Shown here piece after piece: positions 17,958-26,623 of a stretch of DNA of 64,000 nucleotides. The stretch lies in assembly GCA_963662675.2 (NCBI GenBank), contig CAXXHP010000004.1, forward strand, positions 744,001-808,000. Direction: 5' to 3'. Origin of the DNA: G963662675 sp963662675 (GTDB lineage Bacteria > Bacteroidota > Bacteroidia > Bacteroidales > Prolixibacteraceae). The notes beneath the pieces are model-generated. The model did no database searches and was not told where the DNA came from. It saw nothing but the letters and a program-made list of their open reading frames with translations. Position numbers and translations under genes: made by a program. How positions within the stretch are numbered: the stretch's first letter is position 1; every line of letters begins with the position of its first letter.

Positions 17958-20900
17958 TTATTTTTGATACTTCTTAAAATTCTCAGCTTGTTCCAGTATT
18001 TCCTTGAAAACTTCGTCTTTGGTGATAGGCGGATAGCCGTTTTTTGCCAACAGTTTGATGAGATCCATTTTAAGCTCTGCTTTTATGTCATCTCTATGAT
18101 TCCAATCTACATATTTAGCTTTGTCATCAACAACAAGTTTAACCTCTTTTGCAAGCTCAATGCATTTATCATCGGGATAGTCAAAGTCAAACTTATGAGC
18201 AATCATTTTAAGGATATCGTAAAATGCTTTTTCCTCAAAGTCGATGTTCAGATCACCAAAGGATTCTTTTTCTTTCTTAAGCAGATGGTACAGGTCAATA
18301 ATTTCTTCAGTAAAATCTTCCAATACTTCACTTTGAAGAATATCAGCCTTACGATCGTTGTAGCTATCCACAAGAGCTTTCATTTTTTTTGAGAAGTCAA
18401 TGCCCTTGGCTTTGTTTACTTTTTTAAATTCATCGATGGCTTTGGCCAGCAGCTTTTGCAGTAGCTTGATTTTGGTGTGTGGTAATTTTATCTTTTCAAT
18501 TTTAGCCAGATAATCTTCATCGAAGATATCAATCTTTGTTTCTGTTTCGTCGCCCAATTTGTAGATTTCTTCCACTCCGTCACTCAAAATAGCTTCTTTA
18601 ATCATCTCACGCACTTTGGCATTCATTTGTGCCATATCGGGTGCTTCACCAATAGTTAGTTTAAATACGATTGATCGAACGGCAAAATAGAAGTGAATTA
18701 AATCGCGTTCGTTTTGATTGAACTCCTCACTACCGCAGCAAATGTCGTAAGCAGCTTTAAGGCGCTTCACCAAATTGAAGAAACGGTTTTCCTGCTTTTT
18801 AGTGAGCTGCACAAATTCAGATGCTAGGTTTAAGCAATCAAGTTGCTCTACATTCGTGCCTAAGAAGTAAGGTGCACTATCAAAGGTGTGGAACATTCTT
18901 CCCAGCAAATCCAACTGGTCTTTTACTGTGATCACCGATTGCTTAATGTCCTCAAAGTTTTTCTTGTCACCTCTGGAATACTTTTTCAAAGCCTTGTTCA
19001 TTTGACTTTTGATGCCAATATAATCCACAATAAGTCCTTTTTCTTTGCCCGGATAATTTCGGTTCACCCTCGATATGGTTTGAATCAGGCTATGACGTTG
19101 TATTGGTTTATCAATGTACATGGTATCGAGAAAAGGCACATCAAAACCAGTAAGCCACATATCAACCACAATGGCAATTTTAAAGTTTGATTTGGCATTT
19201 TTAAACTGGATATCCAGTTTTTTGCGATCTTCTTTGGTGCCCAATAATTTAAATAACACGTTATGATCATCCTTTCCACGGGTCATAATCATTTTGATCC
19301 GTTCAATAGGCTTAATTTCTTTTTGCTCTTTCTTGGATAATTCAACACCATCGGCACCTACTTTAATCTCTGCCCATTCGGGACGCAAAGCAATAATCTC
19401 TTTGTACAGCTCATAAGCAATGGGGCGCGTACTGCACACAATCATGGCCTTTCCCAATACACTTGCTTTCTCGTTGATGCGGTTTTCGTAGTGCTTAACA
19501 AAATCTCCGGCCACTGCTTTTAAGCGGTCAGGATCACCAATAATGGTATTCATTTGAGCCGTGGCCTTTTTGCTTTCTTCTATCTGATGTTCGTTGGAAC
19601 CCTGCTCGGCACATCGGGCATAATAGGCTTCAATGTCCTTCAGTTTTTTGTTGTCTAGCAATACTTTGGCTGCGCGTCCCTCGTAGACAATTCGTTTGGT
19701 AATTTCATCTTTCACCGATTCGGTCATGGTGTATTCGTCTACTATATCGCCAAACACATCAAAGGTAGCATCGATAGGGGTACCTGTGAATCCTACATAG
19801 GTAGCATTGGGCAATGAATCGTGCAGGTACTTGGCGAATCCATAGGTTTTGGTGACCGTTTTTTTCTCCTGATCAACTTTAATTTTTTGATCCAAGTTAA
19901 CCTGACTGCGGTGTGCTTCATCCGAAATGCAAATTACATTGCTTCGTTTGGTGAGTAGTTTCGTGTCTTCAGTAAATTTATGGATAGTGGTTAAAAATAC
20001 GCCTCCGCTGTTTCTGCCCTGTAATAGTTCACGCAGTTTCGAACGGCTGTTTACACTTACAATGGTTTGGTCGCCAATGTAGCTTTTCGCATTGGTAAAG
20101 GTTTTCGAAAGCTGATCGTCTAAATCGGTACGATCGGTAATAAGTACAATGGTAGGGCTCGAAAAGTGTACCTGTCGCATAAGTAAACGACAAAGAAAAA
20201 GCATGGTGAAACTTTTTCCACAACCTGTGGCTCCAAAATAGGTTCCTCCTTTTCCATCACCTTGGGGGCGCTGGTGTTCTTTAATACTGGCCAGTAATTT
20301 GTTGGCAGCATAATATTGAGGATAACGACAAACAATCTTTTCATCCTTTTTAGAGGCATCAGGAATAAAAATAAAGTTGCGAATGATGTCGCGCAAACGG
20401 TCACGATTAAACATGCCCTGAATAAGAGAGAACATGGAATCAATGCCATCAACCTCCGTTTCGTTACCTGTTATTTTGCGCCATGCATAATAAAAATCGT
20501 ATGGGGCAAAAAAGGATCCTACTTTGTTGTTCACGCCATCGCTGATTACACAAAAGGCGTTGTATTTAAACAGTTCAGGTATATCGCGCTGGTAGCGCAC
20601 TGAGAGTTGAATAAAGGCATCGTGAATGGTCGCATTTTCGCGAATGGCACTTTTAAATTCGAACACCACCAGCGGCAAACCGTTGATGTACAAAATGCCA
20701 TCGGGAATGCGTTTTTCATAACCTTCAATTTCAAGCTGGTTAACGATTCTGTATATATTGTTGTCGCTTTTTAAATGGTAAGGTATTGCGGGATCAGCTG
20801 CCTGACGAATTTCATCTTTGGTTTCCTCTATTTGTTGTTGCTGGTGCAGGTTATTGTAATCGACTAGGTAAATCCAAATGTCTTTTTCATTAGGATCTTC

Positions 20901-21185
20901 ACGTTTGAGCACAAAACCATTGGTTAGCAATTTCATGATCTTTTTATTGCTTTCGTACAGGTCGGAGGAAGGATATTTCTCCAGATCACGCATAATGCCT
21001 TCCACCTCCGAAACGCTTATGTTTTCGTTTTTGTATTGATTCAGCAAAAATGTTTTCAGATCCTCTTTAATGATCACCTCATCGGGGGTTCGTTGAATTT
21101 CAACTCCCCGTAAATGCGGAATACCTTGTTGTCCCAACAGTTCGATAAAGGTATCTTCCAGTTTTGCTTCGGTGAATTTAGTCAT
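17958..21185 (-). CDS. hsdR: Type I restriction endonuclease subunit R
   Basis: 1075 aa, full length for HsdR. The N-terminal nuclease domain holds D and ExK of the PD-(D/E)xK fold (RIPDGILYINGLPLVVFEFKSA, about residues 158-179). The two RecA-like motor domains follow: Walker A GATGCGKSFT, DRTDLDDQL, the DEAH-like box DEAHRSQ, GFTGTPI and motif VI QTISRVNRNYPG. The C-terminus is a helical domain that binds the methylase core. HsdR translocates DNA and cuts far from unmethylated sites. It is the last large gene of the operon but is separated from hsdM/hsdS by six cargo genes, and it follows the AbiEii gene by 22 nt. Confidence 0.95.
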   Translation of the reverse strand: MTKFTEAKLEDTFIELLGQQGIPHLRGVEIQRTPDEVIIKEDLKTFLLNQYKNENISVSEVEGIMRDLEKYPSSDLYESNKKIMKLLTNGFVLKREDPNEKDIWIYLVDYNNLHQQQQIEETKDEIRQAADPAIPYHLKSDNNIYRIVNQLEIEGYEKRIPDGILYINGLPLVVFEFKSAIRENATIHDAFIQLSVRYQRDIPELFKYNAFCVISDGVNNKVGSFFAPYDFYYAWRKITGNETEVDGIDSMFSLIQGMFNRDRLRDIIRNFIFIPDASKKDEKIVCRYPQYYAANKLLASIKEHQRPQGDGKGGTYFGATGCGKSFTMLFLCRLLMRQVHFSSPTIVLITDRTDLDDQLSKTFTNAKSYIGDQTIVSVNSRSKLRELLQGRNSGGVFLTTIHKFTEDTKLLTKRSNVICISDEAHRSQVNLDQKIKVDQEKKTVTKTYGFAKYLHDSLPNATYVGFTGTPIDATFDVFGDIVDEYTMTESVKDEITKRIVYEGRAAKVLLDNKKLKDIEAYYARCAEQGSNEHQIEESKKATAQMNTIIGDPDRLKAVAGDFVKHYENRINEKASVLGKAMIVCSTRPIAYELYKEIIALRPEWAEIKVGADGVELSKKEQKEIKPIERIKMIMTRGKDDHNVLFKLLGTKEDRKKLDIQFKNAKSNFKIAIVVDMWLTGFDVPFLDTMYIDKPIQRHSLIQTISRVNRNYPGKEKGLIVDYIGIKSQMNKALKKYSRGDKKNFEDIKQSVITVKDQLDLLGRMFHTFDSAPYFLGTNVEQLDCLNLASEFVQLTKKQENRFFNLVKRLKAAYDICCGSEEFNQNERDLIHFYFAVRSIVFKLTIGEAPDMAQMNAKVREMIKEAILSDGVEEIYKLGDETETKIDIFDEDYLAKIEKIKLPHTKIKLLQKLLAKAIDEFKKVNKAKGIDFSKKMKALVDSYNDRKADILQSEVLEDFTEEIIDLYHLLKKEKESFGDLNIDFEEKAFYDILKMIAHKFDFDYPDDKCIELAKEVKLVVDDKAKYVDWNHRDDIKAELKMDLIKLLAKNGYPPITKDEVFKEILEQAENFKKYQK

Positions 21186-21207
21186 TGGATTGGAGTTGAG
21201 ATTAAGG

Positions 21208-22185
21208 CTAAGGTTTTATGTTCCATGTTATATTTGAAAGTCGTTCTTTAATGGTTGTTAATGTATGTAGAATTTTCTCTTCTTCAGGGAATGTACCATA
21301 AACCATAAACTTGAAGTCTTCTGAATAAGTGCGTTTCAATTGACTCCATGTATTTTCAAGGTCATTGAACAGAATGGATTCATTTGGATGATATTTTAAC
21401 CACTGGTTATTATTGATGTAACTGGCAACATCGTCCTGCGCCACTTTTAATAACATACTTTCAAATTCGGGGGAATAAAAGAAAGCCGATAATTTTTCAT
21501 CCTTTAGCAATTGATTCAAGTCATAAGTATGACGTACTTTTTTTCTTAAATCATCGATGGGATTATCACTGTACGAAAAACGTACCAGCGACATAATCTT
21601 TTCGCAAATGGTTCTTCGTGGATCCAAAGCCTGAACTTCAAAAGGAAGCAACCCATATTCCTCTGCAATTGACTGCTGCTCTGTTTTCACCATCATTTCA
21701 TAAACGTATGAACTGATGCTGCTTTTTGAATAGGGTTCGAAATACCCCAGCCAGGTGGCCTCTACAATAATCACATCCCTAATTTGTCCGTAGTCGCCTT
21801 TGAATACTTTTTCGTAGCTGTGTGCTGTTTTACGATTCATACCCATCTTTTGTGTAATGCCTTCCACCTGGACTTCGGGCATTACTCCGGCAACAACTTT
21901 TGAGATGGTTTTTATTTTTTTGGTGAGCTGATTGCCCGATTCTTCCGGTGAGCGCAATACAACCAAATCGATATCTTCCGAAAAACGTTCAATTAACCGA
22001 TGACATTTCGACAATGCAGTTCCACCTTTAAATACTGATTGTTTGCCAATGGGGTGCTTGAATATGGTGTATAAAGCGAAGGTGAGCCAATAGTCTTTTT
22101 CAATGTAGATGGGTGGCATATTCATCTGGTCTGCTGTAAATTTTACGGCAGTGGAAAATAAATCAGAATTGTTATGCAGGTTCAT
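21208..22185 (-). CDS. AbiEii/AbiGii-family nucleotidyltransferase toxin (intact)
   Basis: 325 aa from the ATG at 22185, which overlaps the stop of the preceding antitoxin gene as ATGA; a start 12 nt earlier is possible but less natural. The N-terminal core has IYIEKDYWLTFAL, VFKGGTALSK and FSEDIDLVVL (the GG/S and DxD nucleotidyltransferase motifs). Further on is the AbiEii motif QALDPRRTICEKIMSLVRFSY. Members of this family are toxins of type IV AbiE systems, and some add nucleotides to tRNA acceptor ends. The gene sits inside the type I RM operon just before hsdR, so it may guard the locus or act as a back-up abortive defence. Confidence 0.88.
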   Translation of the reverse strand: MNLHNNSDLFSTAVKFTADQMNMPPIYIEKDYWLTFALYTIFKHPIGKQSVFKGGTALSKCHRLIERFSEDIDLVVLRSPEESGNQLTKKIKTISKVVAGVMPEVQVEGITQKMGMNRKTAHSYEKVFKGDYGQIRDVIIVEATWLGYFEPYSKSSISSYVYEMMVKTEQQSIAEEYGLLPFEVQALDPRRTICEKIMSLVRFSYSDNPIDDLRKKVRHTYDLNQLLKDEKLSAFFYSPEFESMLLKVAQDDVASYINNNQWLKYHPNESILFNDLENTWSQLKRTYSEDFKFMVYGTFPEEEKILHTLTTIKERLSNITWNIKP

Positions 22186-22907
22186 TTTATATTCCAATTT
22201 TTTATAGTTGGTAAATTATTTGCATTTAATTCGAATTGGAATGTTGTTAGCGGATTCAAACTTTGTTTTAATTTTAAAGTATCGGCCTTACTATTTATGT
22301 TTTCTAAAATTGCACCCAACAATGCTCTAACACGGGGCGGATACATCAAAGCATATTTTATTAATTCTTTAACCAGACCATCGTTTAGTTGCATTATTAA
22401 ACTGCTTAATACCTTAATAGAATTAGCCACTTTACTATCAGGTATTTGTTTAATATCTTTTAAGGCATCTAGCATGCCCAGTAGCCTATAGTTCGACTCT
22501 GTAACTTCGGCATAACTTTTTACGGCATCGGCTTTTAATGCTCCCCTATTGATATAGATACGTTTACTGCGACTGGCTATTTTTATTCGATAGGCAACCT
22601 GTGTGGTAAGCCCCATTCGGTTATACAACGAAAATCCGGTTTCGTAGGCTATACGCTTGCCGTTTTCGAATAAGTAGGGCTTAAGCAATTCGTAATAATC
22701 GGGTTTTAATTCTCCAAATACAGTTTGTTCGGGTTTGTAAAATTTACCTTTCGATATTTTTTTAATCACTCCCTTAGCTTGTAAACGCTCTAAGGCTTTG
22801 GCGGCAGATACATAATTCTCCTGAGCAATGCCCAAATCAGCATAACCAAAGGTTCTTCCTGTGGGTAGTTTATCGATAGTATTACGTATTTGCTCTGTTA
22901 GTTTCAT
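22182..22907 (-). CDS. AbiEi-type antitoxin (DUF6088-like)
   Basis: 241 aa. The N-terminal winged helix spans about residues 1-70 (LPTGRTFGYADLGIAQENYVSAAKALERLQAKGVIKKISKGKFYKP), followed by the AbiEi-like domain (YETGFSLYNRMGLTTQVAYRIKIASRSKRIYINRG). It overlaps the AbiEii toxin by 4 nt. The antitoxin should repress the pair and neutralise the toxin. It differs clearly from the damaged AbiEi at 15930, so the island carries two unrelated AbiE lineages. Confidence 0.85.
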   Translation of the reverse strand: MKLTEQIRNTIDKLPTGRTFGYADLGIAQENYVSAAKALERLQAKGVIKKISKGKFYKPEQTVFGELKPDYYELLKPYLFENGKRIAYETGFSLYNRMGLTTQVAYRIKIASRSKRIYINRGALKADAVKSYAEVTESNYRLLGMLDALKDIKQIPDSKVANSIKVLSSLIMQLNDGLVKELIKYALMYPPRVRALLGAILENINSKADTLKLKQSLNPLTTFQFELNANNLPTIKNWNIK

Positions 22908-23062
22908 GTAACAAAGTTAGTTGTATTTTTAAAATGTCAAGTTTTATGAGCAGAAAACTTGACACCTATGATTATTTACCATCTGATTACAAGTTAATTT
23001 TACGCATATTCTCCGATCCTGTCCATTTAAAAGTCGAAATAGGTGCAAACTTCAAAAAACGG

Positions 23063-23590
23063 TTACACATTACTCCTTTCAAAAGTCTTCAATTCCCATT
23101 CAGCGATGGACTGCCCTTTTCCAGAAGCTATTTGTTGTACTTTATGTATTAATCTCAGGTAAACATCCATTTCCGACATACTAGTCCAATTCACAATACT
23201 TTTACTTTTTAAACCTTCCTTCTGAATAATTCTATCAATAGGGCAATGGGGTGGCGTAGTAATTTCACCCAGGCACCAGTAATATTTTAATGCCAGGTTT
23301 AATAACTTTTGGCTTACTCCTATTAAAAGCTTTTCATTGTTTAAAATCTCATGGTATTTTTCAGAAAATGCGATAATACCTTCCAAATTTAACACATGCG
23401 AAAATTCACAAACTGGTTCTTTGTATTGGGGTATAATATGTTCTATCACAAAATTTTTGAGTGCTATTCTAAAGGCCGCTCGTTGCTCCATTTCAACATT
23501 AGGTTTATAGATATTGGCACGTTGAAATGCCCCACCAAAGGTGAGTACCCAGATTTCGTTATGTAGGAAGGTTTGTTTGGGATTATTCAT
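23063..23590 (-). CDS. Hypothetical protein, 175 aa
   Basis: Not recognised. Mostly helical and hydrophilic, without a signal sequence or membrane segment. Features: an N-terminal MNNPKQTFLHNEIWVLTFGG, a middle CEFSHVLNLEGIIAFSEKYH, LLNLALKYYWCLGEITTPPHCPIDRII, and a C-terminus with WTSMSEMDVYLRLIHKVQ. It lies within the hsd operon between the RES-domain gene and the AbiE pair. Many genes in this position belong to defence cargo, but no function can be assigned. Confidence 0.65.
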   Translation of the reverse strand: MNNPKQTFLHNEIWVLTFGGAFQRANIYKPNVEMEQRAAFRIALKNFVIEHIIPQYKEPVCEFSHVLNLEGIIAFSEKYHEILNNEKLLIGVSQKLLNLALKYYWCLGEITTPPHCPIDRIIQKEGLKSKSIVNWTSMSEMDVYLRLIHKVQQIASGKGQSIAEWELKTFERSNV

Positions 23591-23633
23591 TATACTTTAA
23601 AGCAAATTCTAGTTTTTCTTCGGTGAATTTCAT
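23583..23633 (-). other. 16-codon leader frame resembling an HsdR N-terminus
   Basis: An ATG at 23633 reads MKFTEEKLEFALKYNE and stops at 23583, overlapping the start of the 175-aa gene. The first residues resemble the start of the local HsdR (MTKFTEAKLEDTFIELL). It may be the stub of an hsdR copy cut off when the cargo genes were inserted, or chance. Confidence 0.25.
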
Positions 23634-23641
23634 AGTTTGAT

Positions 23642-24664
23642 TTATGGTTTAACTGGTTCAAAGTCTAATTCTAGTTTGGTTATAATATACTTTTTAACGT
23701 CAATACATTCAATTTTGGATTGATCGAACAAGACTATGTTTTTTCCCTCAGTATCCAAAGAACTATTGAATAGAATTCCCTCAAAACCAATAATGTGCTT
23801 AATAAACTCACATATGAATTGTGTCGGAATATATTCAATTTCGGTATCGTATCTGCGAATCGGTTTGGATAGGTCTTTACTTATTTGCTTTTTCAGCAAA
23901 ATCTTTTTGGTGTAATTAACCAAGTCACCAATGCCCATAAAAGCGCTTGCTTGCTCTGTAAAATCAACAATATTAATTGATTCGCCTGATTTGATTTTGA
24001 ATTCACCAACGCTTACCAGATCATTGAACAATGCTCGTGTTTCATAGAAAGTTGTTTTCGATGACTTGCTTAAATATAAATAAGGAATTCCTTGCGGATT
24101 TGCTCTTCCGTTGCTTACAAATTCTTTTGGAGGACAACCCATTTCATCGATCGGAAATGTTGCCTCTTTTTCATTAAAATGAATTCTTGCTCGATAAAAT
24201 ATTTCTTTATCGGTAAATGTTACAAATTCATTAAAATAAGCATCCCACCCTAAATCTTTAATCGTATCAATCTCCTGAATAAATCTTCTTTCCCATTTCA
24301 AATCATTCTTTAAGGTCTCCCAATATCCAACATTATCAATGATTTCGGAAATGTATTTTACTTTTGTTGTAGGGGTTTTAATGTGATGATCAATTAATAT
24401 CAAAAGATCTTTTACGAGAATATCAGCTACTGCATTCGTTGAAAATAAATTCCAATCGTGATTTAGAATTTCAGCGAGGGGAATACCTGTTGAATCTTCT
24501 TCAAAAACATCAAAGAATTCCACAAAGAAATCAAGTAGCTCACTAACATCGATAAGTTTTACTGATGTGCTTTTGCAATACTTACAGTTGCCGGTTTCGC
24601 TAGAGAGTGAATCTATTTGACTCCTAATTTCTATGTCGTTAAAGCAATTTGAACAAACTTGCAT
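23642..24664 (-). CDS. RES-domain protein with zinc ribbon and HEPN/RES-type N-terminal domain
   Basis: 340 aa. An N-terminal zinc ribbon is suggested by CSNCF and CKYC (residues 4-7 and 27-30). A helical region (about 40-155) resembles the HEPN/RES N-terminal domains. The RES domain (about 160-320) has IFYRARIH, NGRANPQGIPYLYLSKSSKT and TFYETRA, the R and E positions of the RES fold. RES enzymes such as MbcT act as NAD+ phosphorylases and deplete NAD+. No Xre-type antitoxin lies beside it. The gene follows sce7725 by 17 nt in the same direction, so RES, sce7725 and sce7726 form one unit within the hsd operon. Function here is inferred to be an abortive effector. Confidence 0.8.
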   Translation of the reverse strand: MQVCSNCFNDIEIRSQIDSLSSETGNCKYCKSTSVKLIDVSELLDFFVEFFDVFEEDSTGIPLAEILNHDWNLFSTNAVADILVKDLLILIDHHIKTPTTKVKYISEIIDNVGYWETLKNDLKWERRFIQEIDTIKDLGWDAYFNEFVTFTDKEIFYRARIHFNEKEATFPIDEMGCPPKEFVSNGRANPQGIPYLYLSKSSKTTFYETRALFNDLVSVGEFKIKSGESINIVDFTEQASAFMGIGDLVNYTKKILLKKQISKDLSKPIRRYDTEIEYIPTQFICEFIKHIIGFEGILFNSSLDTEGKNIVLFDQSKIECIDVKKYIITKLELDFEPVKP

Positions 24665-24681
24665 AAGCCTGACATTTAGGA

Positions 24682-25599
24682 TTATAAAATTGAATTCACT
24701 AATTCAATATGATTTTTTATGGATATTTTTTTTACCGTTCCTAAGCCCGGATATTTTTCATCTTGATAATAGGTCCTTAGTTCTTCGGATGAATAAGTGT
24801 GAATGTCTTCCTCATTCAAAAAACGTACAGCTTTTCCAGCGGCTTCAGCAAATTTCCCCTGAATATTGGCCTGATCGTCATTGCTTATTGAAGTAAAATG
24901 GCGCAACCATATTTCATCATTTTCATTCTGATACGTTAGATGAATGGCAACTGCATAAGGTGTTGTGCCACCTTCGTTAAACTCACTTGAGACAGTGGTG
25001 TAGTCTGCGAACCCAAAATAGTTTTCTTCCTCATAAAACAAATGTTCTTCAGTAAATTTCTCCGGTTGGGCTTCCAGATAATCTTTATTTCTAATGAGCG
25101 GTTTAAAGCAATCGCTCAATAAAATAAGCTTCTTGTTTTGATCTCTTAACCTGCGTTTCAATGATTTGTTTTCTTCAGAAACGATGTATTCGATGGTTGA
25201 ACTTGCAATTAATTGTAAAAAATCGTTCGAACTGGCATCAACCGATTTGGTGCAAATAAGCATAACATTGGTTAATTGTTCTGCTTCAATCTTTTGTCGA
25301 ATGTATGCAAAGTTATTTTTTACAATAAATGCCGGAATCCATTTTGTGCCAACTAGCTCCACCTCTAACTCATCAATAATATTATTGTTCCCAATTAAAT
25401 CGCCTACCTGTGGATTTAATACAATAGCAAATTTTAAATCACCTTCCGAAAATTTCTTAATGGCCAATTTCAGGCTATTAAATGTTTTTTTCACGGGTTC
25501 AATTATTGGGAAAACATTGTTTTGATCACCGCGCTGAACTGCAAATTCTCGAAGCGCTATTAACTCAAATTGGCGACCTCTTAGGTAGGGGAAATACAT
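24682..25599 (-). CDS. sce7725 family protein (beta-family)
   Basis: 305 aa. The opening MYFPYLRGRQFELIALREFA and the PIIEPVK motif about 30 residues later are typical of the sce7725 family, found next to sce7726 proteins in many bacteria. Later motifs include LNPQVGDLIG and a C-terminal WLRHFTS...AEAAGKAVRFL. No signal peptide or membrane segment. It starts 3 nt after the sce7726 stop and is surely cotranslated with it. The molecular function of the family is not known to me. Confidence 0.78.
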   Translation of the reverse strand: MYFPYLRGRQFELIALREFAVQRGDQNNVFPIIEPVKKTFNSLKLAIKKFSEGDLKFAIVLNPQVGDLIGNNNIIDELEVELVGTKWIPAFIVKNNFAYIRQKIEAEQLTNVMLICTKSVDASSNDFLQLIASSTIEYIVSEENKSLKRRLRDQNKKLILLSDCFKPLIRNKDYLEAQPEKFTEEHLFYEEENYFGFADYTTVSSEFNEGGTTPYAVAIHLTYQNENDEIWLRHFTSISNDDQANIQGKFAEAAGKAVRFLNEEDIHTYSSEELRTYYQDEKYPGLGTVKKISIKNHIELVNSIL

Positions 25600-25602
25600 G
25601 GT

Positions 25603-26484
25603 CTAGATTTTTATTGCTTGGTTTAATTGTTTTTCTAATTCATTGTATTTTTTTAAATCAATATTCATAGCCAATGCCAATTGCCTTAATTCTTTGGCAT
25701 ATGTTTTCAAATGAATGGTATTTGATTTTCGCTTTTTCACGACTTGAATAAAAAGTTTTGAAAGTTCATCCTGTGGGATTTGCTGAATCATTTCAAAACA
25801 AATATTAAACATATTAAAGCTGCTCATTTGGGGCAATTCGCCAAAATATTCTTGAACGATGTTTTGATATTCTGACGTACGAATGCAGCGCATTAATGTA
25901 TTTGCATCAACTGCATCGTTATAAACAGCTTTACGAATTTCTTTCAATTTCAAATTGCCATTTATCTTTTGCATCGAAATGATGCCGGTGGTAGTATCTT
26001 CTTTGGAATATTTCTCTACTAACGATTCGTGTGTTATGATGTAACATTCATTAAAGATCTTGGTATAATCAGCCAATTGTCCTTTTAATCTTTTGCTGGA
26101 ATCAAGTTCCGTCTTTATTTCAAAAGCCTTGCTCATCCCGTTAAACATCACCAAATCGGCAATTGAATTACCAACTCTGAATTCATTTATTGTTACCGTA
26201 TTTTTTACACCGTATTTTTTTAAAAGCAAGTTGTTAATAAAGGTGTTCTTATAAAGGTATTCGTTTTGGTAGTTCAATTCCAACTTCCGATAGATGTATT
26301 GAATGTATTCGTAATAGGTTGAGATTTGACCTGATTTAACTTTTTCAAAATCGTAGCGTTCTATCTTGGCATCCATAAAAGACAAATCATCATTTTTTAA
26401 CAACCTGGCAAACGAGGTTGACGAAAAAACAGATGAATAGCTTCTTAGCTTATTCAAATTGTTATTTGCTTTTGATGAATTCAT
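25603..26484 (-). CDS. sce7726 family protein, PD-(D/E)xK nuclease-like
   Basis: 293 aa. The centre has the sce7726 pattern with a nuclease-like core: FRVGNSIADLVMFNG (D) and then AFEIKTELDSSKRLKGQL (ExK followed by a lysine/arginine helix), at about residues 110-150. This matches the PD-(D/E)xK fold of Holliday-resolvase-like enzymes. It heads the sce7726-sce7725-RES set, 139 nt after hsdS. Pairs of sce7726 and sce7725 genes are known from genome annotation, but I know of no experimental work on them. A nucleic-acid sensor or nuclease role is inference. Confidence 0.8.
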   Translation of the reverse strand: MNSSKANNNLNKLRSYSSVFSSTSFARLLKNDDLSFMDAKIERYDFEKVKSGQISTYYEYIQYIYRKLELNYQNEYLYKNTFINNLLLKKYGVKNTVTINEFRVGNSIADLVMFNGMSKAFEIKTELDSSKRLKGQLADYTKIFNECYIITHESLVEKYSKEDTTTGIISMQKINGNLKLKEIRKAVYNDAVDANTLMRCIRTSEYQNIVQEYFGELPQMSSFNMFNICFEMIQQIPQDELSKLFIQVVKKRKSNTIHLKTYAKELRQLALAMNIDLKKYNELEKQLNQAIKI

Positions 26485-26623
26485 TTTTTTTTAAAAATAG
26501 TAATAGTTTTACAAAACTAGTAATTCCATACCATTTGATTTGTCGCTTGACTTTTAGAATACAATTTTATAAAAAGGGTATGTTCCCTTTTTTTCCATCA
26601 CTTTCTATTAAGTTTAACCTTGG

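Noticed and set aside
18888..19190. 100-codon plus-strand frame inside hsdR
   Set aside because: It is antisense to conserved HsdR motor motifs and has no independent sign of coding.
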